A stretch of DNA of 64,000 nt from CAKZLS01 sp963771545. Lineage in GTDB: Bacteria; Pseudomonadota; Alphaproteobacteria; Rhodospirillales; Defluviicoccaceae. The stretch is from the NCBI GenBank assembly GCA_963771545.1, contig CAVYTX010000002.1, positions 1,364,001-1,428,000 on the forward strand, read 5' to 3'. Position numbers and translations under genes: made by a program. Positions 24,791 to 33,789 of this stretch are shown one piece after another. Positions within the stretch are counted from its first letter, which is position 1. Each line of letters starts with the position of its first letter. Under the pieces are notes generated by a model. It ran no database searches. It was not told the origin of the DNA and saw only the letters and a program-made list of their open reading frames with translations.

Positions 24791-25712
24791 ACATCTGCGA
24801 AATGGCGAATTGACGCTAGTTTGCGGTGCCGGTGTTTCCATTGCGGCGGGAACACCTAGTTGGCCAGTTCTCTTAAATGAGCTACTCGGCAATTTAATTC
24901 GCCGTCACCTTCCCTATGCACCAGAATCCGTTTCTGACCGAAGGAAACTTGCCGAATTATATCAAGAATACTTTAGCCCGTCCTCTCTTGTTGTAGCTCA
25001 ATACCTAAGGAATGGCCTTGGGGACGATTTTTTGTCTATGGTACGCCGAACGCTGTACACCAATTCTTATAGCTCTAGCGAGTTATTGGATTCAATCGTC
25101 GAGCTCTGTAGACCGCAGCGCTCACGAGAACCACTTTTCGCGATTGTTACTTTTAATTTTGATGATTTAATTGAACAAAATCTTGAAAGGAACCACATAA
25201 AGTGCTGCCCAATATTTTATGAGGGGCAAAAAGCAAGTAGATCAGAACTACCAATTTATCATGTGCATGGTTTCTTGCCGCACGAAGGAGATCTGTCGGA
25301 AGCCAATGCCATAGTGTTTAGCGAAGATGCATACCACTCGCAGTTCATTGATCCCTTTAGCTGGTCCAATCTTGTACAGCTTAATCTTTTGGGTCAAAGT
25401 CTGTGCTTGTTTGTCGGCCTCAGTATGACTGATCCCAATCTTCGCCGACTGCTTGACGTTTCAATGAGGAAAAATCCCGACCGTCACGTAAATCATTATA
25501 TTTTCAAGCGCCGGCAAAATACTCTAGAAATCAATGAACACATCGCGAAGCTCGAATTAGAAGCTGACGACACCCAGACTGCGAAAGAATTTGCTGCTAT
25601 GTATGAAATACTTGAAGAGCAAGACAGCAATAATTTTGGTCTAAATACAATATGGGTTGATCAGTACGATGAGATCCCCGTTTTTCTAAGAACACTTACA
25701 GGTACTGGATAA
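24651..25712 (+). CDS. SIR2-family domain protein (C-terminal part of a TIR-SIR2 protein)
   Basis: The SIR2-like (SIR2_2 type) domain begins about base 24790 with NGELTLVCGAGVSIAAGTPSW, then TFNFDDLIEQNL, the catalytic-type His in IYHVHGF and the NAD-site loop FVGLSMTDPNLRRLL. No ATG precedes the domain in this frame. TTG 24651 lies inside the TIR gene, and the bases before 24755 in this frame are out-of-frame TIR sequence. That argues for a fusion split by a one-base insertion in G4A7. SIR2 domains of this kind cleave NAD to abort phage infection. Length to the stop and the lack of a SLOG domain distinguish it from classical ThsA. Confidence 0.82.
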   Translation: MINLFSYFYAAYSRKILPKRLSLQNALCALRGEKKESLAYHSRKLSEHLRNGELTLVCGAGVSIAAGTPSWPVLLNELLGNLIRRHLPYAPESVSDRRKLAELYQEYFSPSSLVVAQYLRNGLGDDFLSMVRRTLYTNSYSSSELLDSIVELCRPQRSREPLFAIVTFNFDDLIEQNLERNHIKCCPIFYEGQKASRSELPIYHVHGFLPHEGDLSEANAIVFSEDAYHSQFIDPFSWSNLVQLNLLGQSLCLFVGLSMTDPNLRRLLDVSMRKNPDRHVNHYIFKRRQNTLEINEHIAKLELEADDTQTAKEFAAMYEILEEQDSNNFGLNTIWVDQYDEIPVFLRTLTGTG

Positions 25713-26161
25713 ACACGGCGAACTCGGTAGACTCTGACGTAAGCGTGTTAGACGACTGGCCACTTCCGCAGTTGGCTATGGCCGGGCATGCCAGCCCGGT
25801 GCCAACGGCGACGGCAATACCCTCAGCTCCGGACCATCACTCCGGGTGACGAGAACCGTCACTTCTGACCCGTTGCAGCCCTTAAGGCTTTCTTGTTGAA
25901 GCTTCCGGTTTGCGATCAAATTCCAGACGTTTGAGCTATTTAGGCGCGACAGTCGGAATGCGCCAGTTGAGGTTCCGTGAAGTCGGGTTGCCGCCGGTCG
26001 AGGCGGATCTAGGCACCGAAGTTGCGGCCTCGCTCAAAAGCGTCACGCGTGCCGATGCCCGTGACGACCGCCGTCAATATGATCAGCCTGATGCCGGGGA
26101 GCGGACGGAACGAATGGCATAAGTTCTCGCCAGGCGTGTGTCGTCGTGAGAAACTTGTGAC
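25713..26161. other. Intergenic region after the TIR-SIR2 genes
   Basis: About 450 bases with no recognisable gene. Short frames occur on both strands, but none shows a family motif. The composition is mixed and may represent gene remnants. Confidence 0.45.
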
Positions 26162-27529
26162 ATGGAGCCAATATCCAAAATACGGTTTGACGCGTTAGCA
26201 GGTTACGCTCGCGCACCTCAAAGCTTCCTGTTCGGTGAGGAGTTGGAGTGGTTCGAGCACGCTGATGCACGCGCACTAGGCATCCTCATGCGCGATAGGG
26301 CTGACGACGACTATGCCGGTATGGTTATGGCCCGTGACGAATTGCTCCAATACCGCTGGACAACGATGACCGATTTCTTTGCGAGTCCTGAGGACGCAAT
26401 TGAGCAACTCGGCCGCACGATGGAAGAAGCGGTTCTTGCTCCTGATGAAGAGCACTATCAGGGACACGAAAACCCACAGCCGGTTGATTTCTTTGCACTT
26501 ACTCGCGAACGAGATCGCTTGAACACTGATTTTGTCTCGCTGGCTGAATTAGAGGGCTATTCCCCTGCGCTGGAGATTATCGAACCGATGATGCGATGGT
26601 ATCAGGACGTTGATGGGAACTTTATCGAGCAATTTCAAACGACAGGGTTCGATGCCCGCATCTGGGAACTCTATCTCTTTGCGGTTTTTATTGAGCAAGG
26701 ATTTATCTTGGACCGAACTGAACCTGTGCCCGATTTCGTCACCAACGGATTGTTTGGTTCAATCGCCGTCGAGGCTGTGACTGTAAATCCGACAAGAGAT
26801 AAAGAGGGAAACATTGTTCCGCCACCGGCCAGAGACACCGAAGCGCAACGCGAAATCTTTCTGAAAGAGTATATGCCAATCAGGTTTGGCAGCGCCCTTT
26901 TTTCCAAACTTCGCCGCGAGTATTGGAAACTGCCTCATATTCAGGAGACCCCCCTAGCTTTTGCCATCGAGGATTTCTCGGCGCCTGGTTCCATGGTATA
27001 CACTCGCTCCGCATTGGACCTCTATCTGTACGGTTATAATCACCATTGGGAACATGCAGAAGACGGTACGCTGATCATTGAGCCTCGCCGGCGAGAGTTT
27101 CACCAATGGGAAGACAAGAGGATAGAGTCCGGATTTTTCCGGTTGCCCGGAAGCGAAAACGTGAGCGCTGTAATTTTCAGCAATAGCGGAACAATTTCGA
27201 AGTTTAACCGGATGGGGTCCATTGTCGGGCTTGGCTCTGATCGAGTAAAGATGTGGAGACAAGGCACCGCAGTAAATCATGACCCAAATTCGGCCAAACC
27301 GCTGGTCTTCAATTGTGAAGTCACAGGTCCTGAGTATGCGGAAACGTGGATCGAGGGTCTTGACGTATTCCACAACCCTAATGCCAATTTCCCACTGAAC
27401 CCAGATTTGCTTCCCGATGCCGCATCATTTCATGAAGGACGATGGGCAGCGAGTAAGTCAAACGCCGGACTGGCATCCTCTCGGGTCGTACACACGCATC
27501 TTGGTTCTCGATTGACCTGCCGCCATTAA
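26162..27529 (+). CDS. Conserved-looking hypothetical protein, 455 aa
   Basis: A long soluble acidic protein starting MEPISKIRFDALAGYARAPQ. I do not recognise a named domain with certainty. The N-terminal half contains FFALTRERDRLNTDFVSLAELEGYS and MMRWYQDVDGNFIEQFQTTGFDARIWELYLFAVFIEQG. The LYLFAVF helix and following FGSIAVEAVTVNPTRD segment look like a globular nuclease-like core, but I cannot assign catalytic residues. The last 25 or so residues (SKSNAGLASSRVVHTHLG) look unlike the rest and may be out of frame, so the 3' end may be damaged. It is placed between the TIR-SIR2 genes and a broken gene, so a defence link is only suggested by position. Confidence 0.65.
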   Translation: MEPISKIRFDALAGYARAPQSFLFGEELEWFEHADARALGILMRDRADDDYAGMVMARDELLQYRWTTMTDFFASPEDAIEQLGRTMEEAVLAPDEEHYQGHENPQPVDFFALTRERDRLNTDFVSLAELEGYSPALEIIEPMMRWYQDVDGNFIEQFQTTGFDARIWELYLFAVFIEQGFILDRTEPVPDFVTNGLFGSIAVEAVTVNPTRDKEGNIVPPPARDTEAQREIFLKEYMPIRFGSALFSKLRREYWKLPHIQETPLAFAIEDFSAPGSMVYTRSALDLYLYGYNHHWEHAEDGTLIIEPRRREFHQWEDKRIESGFFRLPGSENVSAVIFSNSGTISKFNRMGSIVGLGSDRVKMWRQGTAVNHDPNSAKPLVFNCEVTGPEYAETWIEGLDVFHNPNANFPLNPDLLPDAASFHEGRWAASKSNAGLASSRVVHTHLGSRLTCRH

Positions 27530-27641
27530 ATGGGCCAGCATCTAAGTTAGAGGAACCGCTTGCCTGTTACGGGACGACAGATTGAGTTTAATTTCGTAGA
27601 ACCATTGCTAGACATAGCAATTGCGGCACATGGCAACGCCT

Positions 27642-28438
27642 CTACAAAATTCCCTGAAGAACGACTGTTGAAAATAACCAGTCAGTACCGTTTGTTTGCT
27701 CAGCTTTGGCGCGAGTCACCGGAAATGCGTGGATAGTCCTACTGGATAAGTCAATTTCTATTGCTACATAAGCCGTAGGCTTCCCGTCAGAAGCCCCAAT
27801 ATTAGTTAGTGAGTTGACTGCAATACGTAAATTGTCGACGGTTCTTAAGTTTTTCCACATGCCAGTCGCTTCATTACTTATTTTTGCCGTTGGGTCATCA
27901 CTTTCATATGACATTTCTGGCCACAATGCTTTGCAATCGAGATTTGAGGACTCGAAAGCGTTCTCGAACCAGTGCCAAAACAGGTTGTATAAATCTGTTG
28001 ATTGCAGTTCAAAACTGAAGCGACTGGCATTGCCTCCAGCGGTCGCCGAGGCTAACTCGTCACCTGACATCCCACCCGGACTATGCTTACCGCCGTTATA
28101 ATCTCGAGAGGATAAAAACGTCAGGGACGAAAGACGGCCAACGCCTTCTTCATAACGGCGCCTCGCTTTCGGAACTCGCTCTGTTAGGATATCGAAAATA
28201 TGCTTGTGCTCTCCGGCAGGCTTTGACCCGTATTCGTCAAGAAAAACACTTTTCCCAACGGTATCTTGAACGACCTCCGAAACAAAAATCTGTCTGTTAC
28301 AGTGAAGCCCTCACAGTTGTATATCCATGCCCATTCATAATACAGCGAGGGGATTGCCGACGGCCCCATTCCGGAGATTGTGGGCCAGTCTATAGGACAA
28401 GCGGCTAAGCTCTTGATCGTCGAAAAAGTAACAGCCAT
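27642..28438 (-). pseudogene. Broken hypothetical gene, one frameshift
   Basis: Two frames on the minus strand join into one protein. The first begins at ATG 28438 (MAVTFSTIKSLAACPIDWPT) and runs to GFTVTDRF. The second carries VSEVVQDTVGKSVFLDEYG, a charged stretch ERVPKARRRYEEGVGRLSS, then MSGDELASATAGGNAS and ends TVVLQGIL. The switch falls in a T5 run near 28285. The joined protein would be about 260 aa. No family is recognised. It converges with the 455-aa hypothetical gene. Confidence 0.5.
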
Positions 28439-29340
28439 CTGCTTGCCTCCAGCGTGAAAGCTTATACAACACCATAGACTTTTAACTAATGATTAGCGGG
28501 CAAATTTCTAGGAAAGAGCTTTAGATCAGTGGCATATGGGATCGCCATTCCATCAAAAACCGTATGAGGTACCGTTCATGCCCATTCGACGATAGCCCCG
28601 GTGTGCATTCTAGGGCATTGGAAGCGCACACGTGCGATGTTGGGGTTGTTGGTTATGTACCTAATACTTGGCAAAGCGGGAAAATAACTTTTTCTCCCGC
28701 TTTCTCAGACCTAAACGTCGCAAGGTGCTGCCCATATAGCAGACACCATCAGCGCAAAACTCACGTTCGCGATTTTGATGTCCACTTCTGGCTAACAGGG
28801 CCCGTTGAGTCCTTGCCTGTGAAGTTCTGCCATTGTCGAGAAAAGCGGTCGTCGGAGTGTCGTTGGAATTGCGACGGTGTCGAACTCAGAGTTTAAGAGG
28901 CTGCCGACATTCTGGATTCCGATGGGCTCACTGTCTCGCGGGGGACGCTGTTGCGAGTTCCATTGGCGAGATGTCCGAAGCTCGCAGTGGTGTGCGGTCG
29001 TCCCTACATCTCGCGATCCCTGTCCCGCTTGCGTTTCCGGGAACGGCGGGCGCGCTGTCTTCTCTTCTCTGATTCGGTCTGTTGACCTTCCGTGGATGAA
29101 CTCCTGGCTGGTTCATTTCGACCGTCCGCGGCAGCCTGGCGATCGTCCATTGGCCTGATCTCGCTCTCGTCCTTCCGGTCGTGCCTGCGCTTCCTGCGAC
29201 GCCTGCGGCGGGTCTCTTCGTCGGAGACGGGTTTCTCATTGGACGCATCGCCCGTAGCTGTTCCTTCGCTCTGCCCTGTTTCGGCAACGTGGTTGAATTC
29301 GTCCTTGCGAGGACTGGCCTCGCTCTGTTGCCGCGCTTTC
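28439..29340. other. Region without a convincing gene
   Basis: No gene with family support. A minus-strand open stretch (29007-29354, about 116 codons) codes for a highly charged, low-complexity sequence rich in Arg, Lys, Asp and Glu, with no start codon; it could be the tail of a lost protein. The rest is short frames only. Confidence 0.4.
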
Positions 29341-29466
29341 TCGTCGGCGCTCGCCTATTTCGACTGCTTTTGGGTGTTCGCCGTGCTGATGCTTGTCCTC
29401 GTGCCGGTGGTTCTGTTGATGAAACGGTCGGTAGCCGAGAAGGGCGCGCGCATCGGACTCGAATGA
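29341..29466 (+). pseudogene. 3' remnant of a DHA2-family (EmrB-type) MFS efflux gene
   Basis: The last 40 codons of an open frame read LAYFDCFWVFAVLMLVLVPV followed by a basic tail (MKRSVAEKG). This is the typical final membrane helix and C-terminus of 14-TM EmrB/QacA drug exporters. Nothing upstream in this frame resembles the rest of such a protein, so this is a deletion remnant. Confidence 0.45.
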
Positions 29467-29655
29467 GGGTCGTTACGTCAACCATGGGGTGCGGCGAACG
29501 CGCATCGCCTTGCCATGCCGGGGCCGAGCGAGGACAGCTCGACGCGCATCCCATCGACACGCCGGCAGTGCCACTGCGGTCGCGACCGGCGAATGGTTTG
29601 GCCGGGTCGGCCATCCACAATTGAGACCTGCATCATTCCATTGGAGATCAGGTTG

Positions 29656-30105
29656 ATGACCACTCGATATCTTGAGGATTTTGCCGCGGGGCAGATGTAC
29701 GGCTCCGGATGGTTGCGTGTCGAGCAGGAGCGGATGAAGACTTTCGCAGAAGAGTTCGATCCGCAGCCCTTCCATCTGGACGAGGAGGCGGCGCGCGATA
29801 CCATATTCCGTGGATTGGCAGCGAGCGGCTGGCACACCGCCGCGCTCACCATGCGGCTTCTGGTCGAGAGCGAATTGAAGCCCGTCGGCGGCATTATCGG
29901 CATCGGTTTCGACGAATTCCGCTGGCCACACCCGGTGCGGCCAGGAGACGAGCTGCGCATCGAAAGCGAAGTGCTCGAGGTCCGACCATCGAACTCACGT
30001 CCGGATCAAGGTCTGATCAAAGTGCGGACGACCACGCTAAACCAGAACGGCGAGGCCGTGCAGATTCAGGTTGGCAATTTGCTGGTGCCGCGTCAGCCTG
30101 CATAG
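29656..30105 (+). CDS. MaoC-like (R)-hydratase family protein
   Basis: A hotdog-fold protein of 149 aa. The hydratase motif is DPQPFHLDEEAA with the catalytic Asp and His, followed by FRGLAASGWHTAALTMRL. MaoC proteins hydrate enoyl-CoA or act on related thioesters. I start it at ATG 29656, which has GGAGATCAGG upstream; the frame is open farther 5' but without family similarity. It stands alone, so the substrate is unknown. Confidence 0.85.
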   Translation: MTTRYLEDFAAGQMYGSGWLRVEQERMKTFAEEFDPQPFHLDEEAARDTIFRGLAASGWHTAALTMRLLVESELKPVGGIIGIGFDEFRWPHPVRPGDELRIESEVLEVRPSNSRPDQGLIKVRTTTLNQNGEAVQIQVGNLLVPRQPA

Positions 30106-30552
30106 GAGAGCACCATGGTCGGTGCCGGCTGACGCGAATGGGGCGCCGCCTCGCGGGACGTCTCTTACGGGTCACAAGAACTGCCTTTCGGTCCTTTTTT
30201 GTTCGGGTTGCGGGTTGCGCGTCAGCGTGGCCAGTCGTGGCGGCCGAAAGCGGACGTCGGCTTGACGTCCAAATCCGTCGGGTATGTTCGGGAGAAAAAC
30301 ACTTGGATATGGGTGTGAAACTCCACACCTCAGATGTCGAGGTCGGAGCGGAGCGGCCGATCTCGGCCGCGCCGCGCTGTCTGTGGAGAGCTTGAAATCG
30401 GCGTTTTCTATGGCGGTGGCATTTGGTTATCCTGAAGCTAGTTTGGCGAGGCATTTCAGTTTCTGGGAAGTGACGGCGCGGACCAAGAACGTCTTTTATT
30501 TGCTCGGATCGGCTCGGAGTCGGGCGGGTTAAGCGAGATACGGGAGAGACAG
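30106..30552. other. Intergenic region upstream of the aldolase gene
   Basis: About 450 bases without a gene. Only a ribosome binding site for the aldolase (GGGAGAG at about 30542) is apparent. No promoter stands out. Confidence 0.5.
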
Positions 30553-31443
30553 ATGATCAACAGCTTGCAAGCAGAGCAGATGTCAAAGAAGGGCGGGTTT
30601 ATCGCGGCCCTCGACCAGAGCGGCGGCTCAACGCCCAAAGCCCTGGGTCTTTACGGAATCGATAAGTCGGCCTACTCCAATGACGAGGAAATGTTCGCGT
30701 TGATGCACCAGATGCGCTGCCGAATTATCAGCGCACCCGCATTCTCCGGGGACAGGGTGATCGCCGCGATCCTGTTCGAGATGACCATGGACGGCACGAT
30801 CGAGGGAAAGCCGGTTCCGCAATATCTATGGGATGATCGCGGAGTCGTCCCGATCCTGAAGATTGACAAGGGCTTGGCCGAGGAGGCCGACGGGGTCAAA
30901 CTGATGAAGCCGATGCCGGACCTCGATGGGTTGCTTAGCCGCGCCGTGGAAGCAGGCATCTTTGGCACCAAGGAGCGATCGGTCATCGAACATGCCTCGG
31001 AAAGCGGGATCGCCGCCAACGTCGAACAGCAGTTCGACGTTGCGGCCACCGTCCTGGATCACGATTTGGTTCCGATCCTCGAGCCGGAAATAAATATCAA
31101 CAGCCCCGAAAAGGCCGCCTGCGAGGAGATCCTGAGGGCCGAGATCTTGAAGCATCTCGGTCGGCTGACGGACGGACGCAAAGTGATGCTGAAGCTCACC
31201 CTTCCAGACACCCCAGGTTTTTACGATCCGCTCATCGCCGATGATCGGGTGATGCGCGTCGTGGCTCTATCTGGCGGTTACAGTCGCAGTGATGCCAATG
31301 CCAAGTTGGCTCAGAACCCCGGCATGATTGCGAGCTTCTCCCGGGCGTTGACCGAGGGACTGAGCGCCAATCAGTCGGACGAGGCGTTCAACGCGGCGCT
31401 GGATGCGGCGATCGAAAGCATCTACCGAGCCTCGATCACCTGA
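30553..31443 (+). CDS. fda: Class I fructose-bisphosphate aldolase
   Basis: This Schiff-base aldolase cleaves fructose-1,6-bisphosphate into two triose phosphates. It has 296 aa, the same length as the class I enzyme of Staphylococcus. Markers are KGGFIAALDQSGGSTPKAL at the N-terminus, IIEGKP-like GTIEGKPVPQYLW, LEPEININSPEKA, and the catalytic Lys in GRKVMLKLTLPD. The ending segment SGGYSRSDANAKLAQNPGMI is also typical. ATG 30553 has GGGAGAGACAG before it. It is a single-gene unit in the accessory region. Confidence 0.92.
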   Translation: MINSLQAEQMSKKGGFIAALDQSGGSTPKALGLYGIDKSAYSNDEEMFALMHQMRCRIISAPAFSGDRVIAAILFEMTMDGTIEGKPVPQYLWDDRGVVPILKIDKGLAEEADGVKLMKPMPDLDGLLSRAVEAGIFGTKERSVIEHASESGIAANVEQQFDVAATVLDHDLVPILEPEININSPEKAACEEILRAEILKHLGRLTDGRKVMLKLTLPDTPGFYDPLIADDRVMRVVALSGGYSRSDANAKLAQNPGMIASFSRALTEGLSANQSDEAFNAALDAAIESIYRASIT

Positions 31444-31579
31444 GTCCTCTGCCTGGCTTGCCGGAATCCCTTTACGGGAGGAACCTTCTCAAGAAGGCCC
31501 CGTTTGGCGTTTGGTGAATGTCTGCTCTCGGTAGTCCTCATTGCGACCGGTCGGGATGTTCAAACTCGTCTGTTTCGTG

Positions 31580-31910
31580 CCTCCTCTTCTGGCTTCCACC
31601 CTCGAATGTAGAGCCGACGTAGCACCGCCACGTCAATCTCGCACGCTGCGCTGAAAAGCCCGCTTCCAGCGACGCCCTCCGCGGGCCGGCTCGCGTCAGC
31701 TTGCCCCATACCCATACCATCCCGCCAGCACCCCCAACGCCGCCACCAGAATCCCCTGCGCTTGCTCGATCCGTATCGCCCGCCCCACCCCTGCCGCATG
31801 GCCCATTCGCGGCATTGCCATTCAACGCCTCGTCGTCCTCGAGCAAGGTCCGCTGCTGGGGGTAGTTCGGGCGCCGCACAACGGACCGCGCCACTCACCC
31901 TCTTAGCCAA
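31580..31910 (-). repeat. Dispersed repeat, copy 1
   Basis: Shares long stretches with sequences at 36530-36780 and 37525-37621 plus 38979-39115. Conserved parts include CCACCCTCGAATGT, a GCCGCCACCAG core and the CGAACTACCCCC segment. On the minus strand the repeat can encode the end of an unidentified protein, with an EWAMRQGWGG-like stretch. In this copy that reading is frameshifted relative to copies 2 and 3. Confidence 0.7.
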
Positions 31911-32132
31911 GGGGAGAAGTTCGAGTTAATATTTTACTTGGTTTCCTGCGATCTTTCTTGCCTTTTGGAAGATGGTCAGGTCCGGTCTCGGAAAACCCCT
32001 TACGCGGCTCGTGGTCACGCAAACCCGCGGGTGGGTAGTCAAGGATGTCCCCCTTTTCCCAGAGCGGCCCCTCATTGAAGTCGGGAAACGGCAGCTGGTC
32101 CTTTGATCGTCAGTCTGTACATCCTTTTGCGC
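31911..32132. other. Intergenic region between repeat copy 1 and the pRiA4b-like pseudogene
   Basis: No gene seen in this stretch. The 31444-31579 gap before the repeat is also empty. Confidence 0.45.
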
Positions 32133-32746
32133 ATGAACGCGCCCGAGCCGATCGCACGGCTGCGTATTGCGCTGTAGGAGGTGGCACTGCCGACATGGCG
32201 ACTAATCGAGTCGCCGACCTCGGCGGCACTTTCGATGCTCCACGACACAGTCGTCGCCAGTTTTCTATGGGGTGGATGGCACCTTTGGGCGTTCCAGGTA
32301 GCGGATCGCGCTTACGGCATCCCGGATCCGGAGCATCGCCTGGGCGGATCACGCATTTATCGCCCCGAGAGCCTGCGCCACCGCGACATAATCGCCAAAG
32401 GCATCAAGCAGTTCGACTACCTTTATGACTTCGATGCCGAATGGCGGCACCGGATCGACATTGAGGCCGTTACCGAGGGTAGCGCCCCCGGAGGCTATCC
32501 CCGCTTTGTCGAGGGAGAAGGCCGGTGCCCACCGGAAAACGTCGGCGGCCCACAGGATTACGCGGCCTTTCTGGAGGCCGTCGCCAATCCGGAGCGTCCG
32601 GCCACGCTGATATCCTCGATTGGTATGACGGCGATTTTGATCCCCACGACATCGAGGACTGGATCGTTCGAATTCAGATCAGCCGTATCGCCAACAAGCG
32701 GCGTGCCGGCGTCATCGCCTACCACAAGAGCAAAGCCAAGCGCTGA
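32133..32746 (+). pseudogene. pRiA4b ORF-3-like protein, broken by a stop and a frameshift
   Basis: The frame starts MNAPEPIARLRIAL and is cut at once by TAG 32175. It continues as EVALPTWRLIESPTSAALS, HLWAFQV, FDYLYDFDAEWRHRIDIEAV, YPRFVEGEGRCPPENVGGPQDYAAFLEAV, which are the ordered motifs of the plasmid pRiA4b ORF-3 family. The C-terminus (DWYDGDFDPHDIEDW and on) lies in another frame after about 32610. The family is often plasmid- or island-borne; its function is unknown. Confidence 0.75.
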
Positions 32747-33183
32747 TCGTTAACGCACACCTCACTCGTCGGGACAGCACTCAATTCGGCCGCACCACAG
32801 CCGCATGGTGACCATCGATCTGGCTCCAACGGTGCACGGAGACCGTCTCGACGTTCCCGTCAATCCGGTCGAGGGAGAGCAATCAAATCGCTTGCGCCCG
32901 GTAAAGGACACGTTCCGGTAGCGTGGCATGCGCTTCGCTCCCCGTCGATACAATTGAAACCAAATTCCCGCCGGACAGAAATCAAACTGATACAGAGGCG
33001 CCCTATCGTTGCTGCGATGAAGGCCGCTGAGCGGGAACGCCAGCGGGAACACAGGAAAGAGAAGGACCATCGGAGGTCCGACAAGGTCTTGCAGAGCGCT
33101 TCAGTTGGCGGACAAGCCGGAGCGCCGGACCGCCGCAAGCAGCAACCGGGACCTGAACCCCGACACTAGGAAAGGACGAGAAA
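32747..33183. other. Intergenic region upstream of the OsmC operon
   Basis: About 440 bases with no recognisable gene. The ribosome binding site of the OsmC gene (GGAAAGGAC) is at its right end. Confidence 0.5.
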
Positions 33184-33759
33184 ATGACCCAGAGCAATAC
33201 CCAGGTGAGCGCCAGAGAAGTGGACAACGGCGTCAATGTTGCGGCCCTGATCGACGCCCGCGAGGCGTTGGATGCCGCTCCGGAGGCGGCACAGTTCAAG
33301 TGGCGCGCGAGCTGCAAGTGGGTGACGGGCACGCACAGCCGTTCCACCATCGACGGTTTCTTCGGCCTCGGACAAGAGCAGTCGCGCTGCAAGACCTTCG
33401 CTGTGGAGGCGGACCATCCCGAGGTCTTTGCCGCCGAGGACCACGCGCCGACGCCGGCAGAGATTCTACTGTCCGCCTTGGCCGGCTGCCTGACCGCGGG
33501 TGTTGCTGCCGTTGCCCAACATCGTGGCATTCAGCTGCCTTCGGTCAAGGCGACCGTTGAGGGCGACATGGACCTGCAGGGCGTCCTCGGCATCGACGAC
33601 GACGTCCGTAATGGCTTCGGCGCCATCCGCGTGCATTTCGACATCGATGCGGATGCCGGCGAAGACGACATCAAGGCGTTGGTTGCCCAGTCCCAGAAGC
33701 GTTCCGCTGTCTTCGATGCCGTTACCAATCCGACCAACGTCTTTGTCACGGTCAACTGA
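33184..33759 (+). CDS. OsmC family protein (first copy)
   Basis: An OsmC/Ohr-type protein of 191 aa. Members reduce organic peroxides with a pair of cysteines. The key Cys is in LLSALAGCLTAGVAAVAQHRG, after the PTPAEILL stretch that marks the family; a second Cys (SCKWV) lies early in the protein. It is the first of four co-directional genes and is separated from the flavoprotein gene by 30 bases. The paired OsmC genes and the flavoprotein suggest a redox or detoxification operon, but the substrate is not evident. Confidence 0.87.
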   Translation: MTQSNTQVSAREVDNGVNVAALIDAREALDAAPEAAQFKWRASCKWVTGTHSRSTIDGFFGLGQEQSRCKTFAVEADHPEVFAAEDHAPTPAEILLSALAGCLTAGVAAVAQHRGIQLPSVKATVEGDMDLQGVLGIDDDVRNGFGAIRVHFDIDADAGEDDIKALVAQSQKRSAVFDAVTNPTNVFVTVN

Positions 33760-33789
33760 GCAAGCAAGCCACCAGGAGGAGCGCGTATC

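Noticed and set aside
24308..25712. Classical Thoeris ThsA/ThsB pair
   Set aside because: The SIR2 part lacks a SLOG domain and a proper start, and the order and frame relation point to a single TIR-SIR2 chain.
29007..29354. Charged low-complexity minus-strand open stretch
   Set aside because: No start codon and no family; it may be a lost gene's tail but could also be a shadow, so it is not called as a gene.
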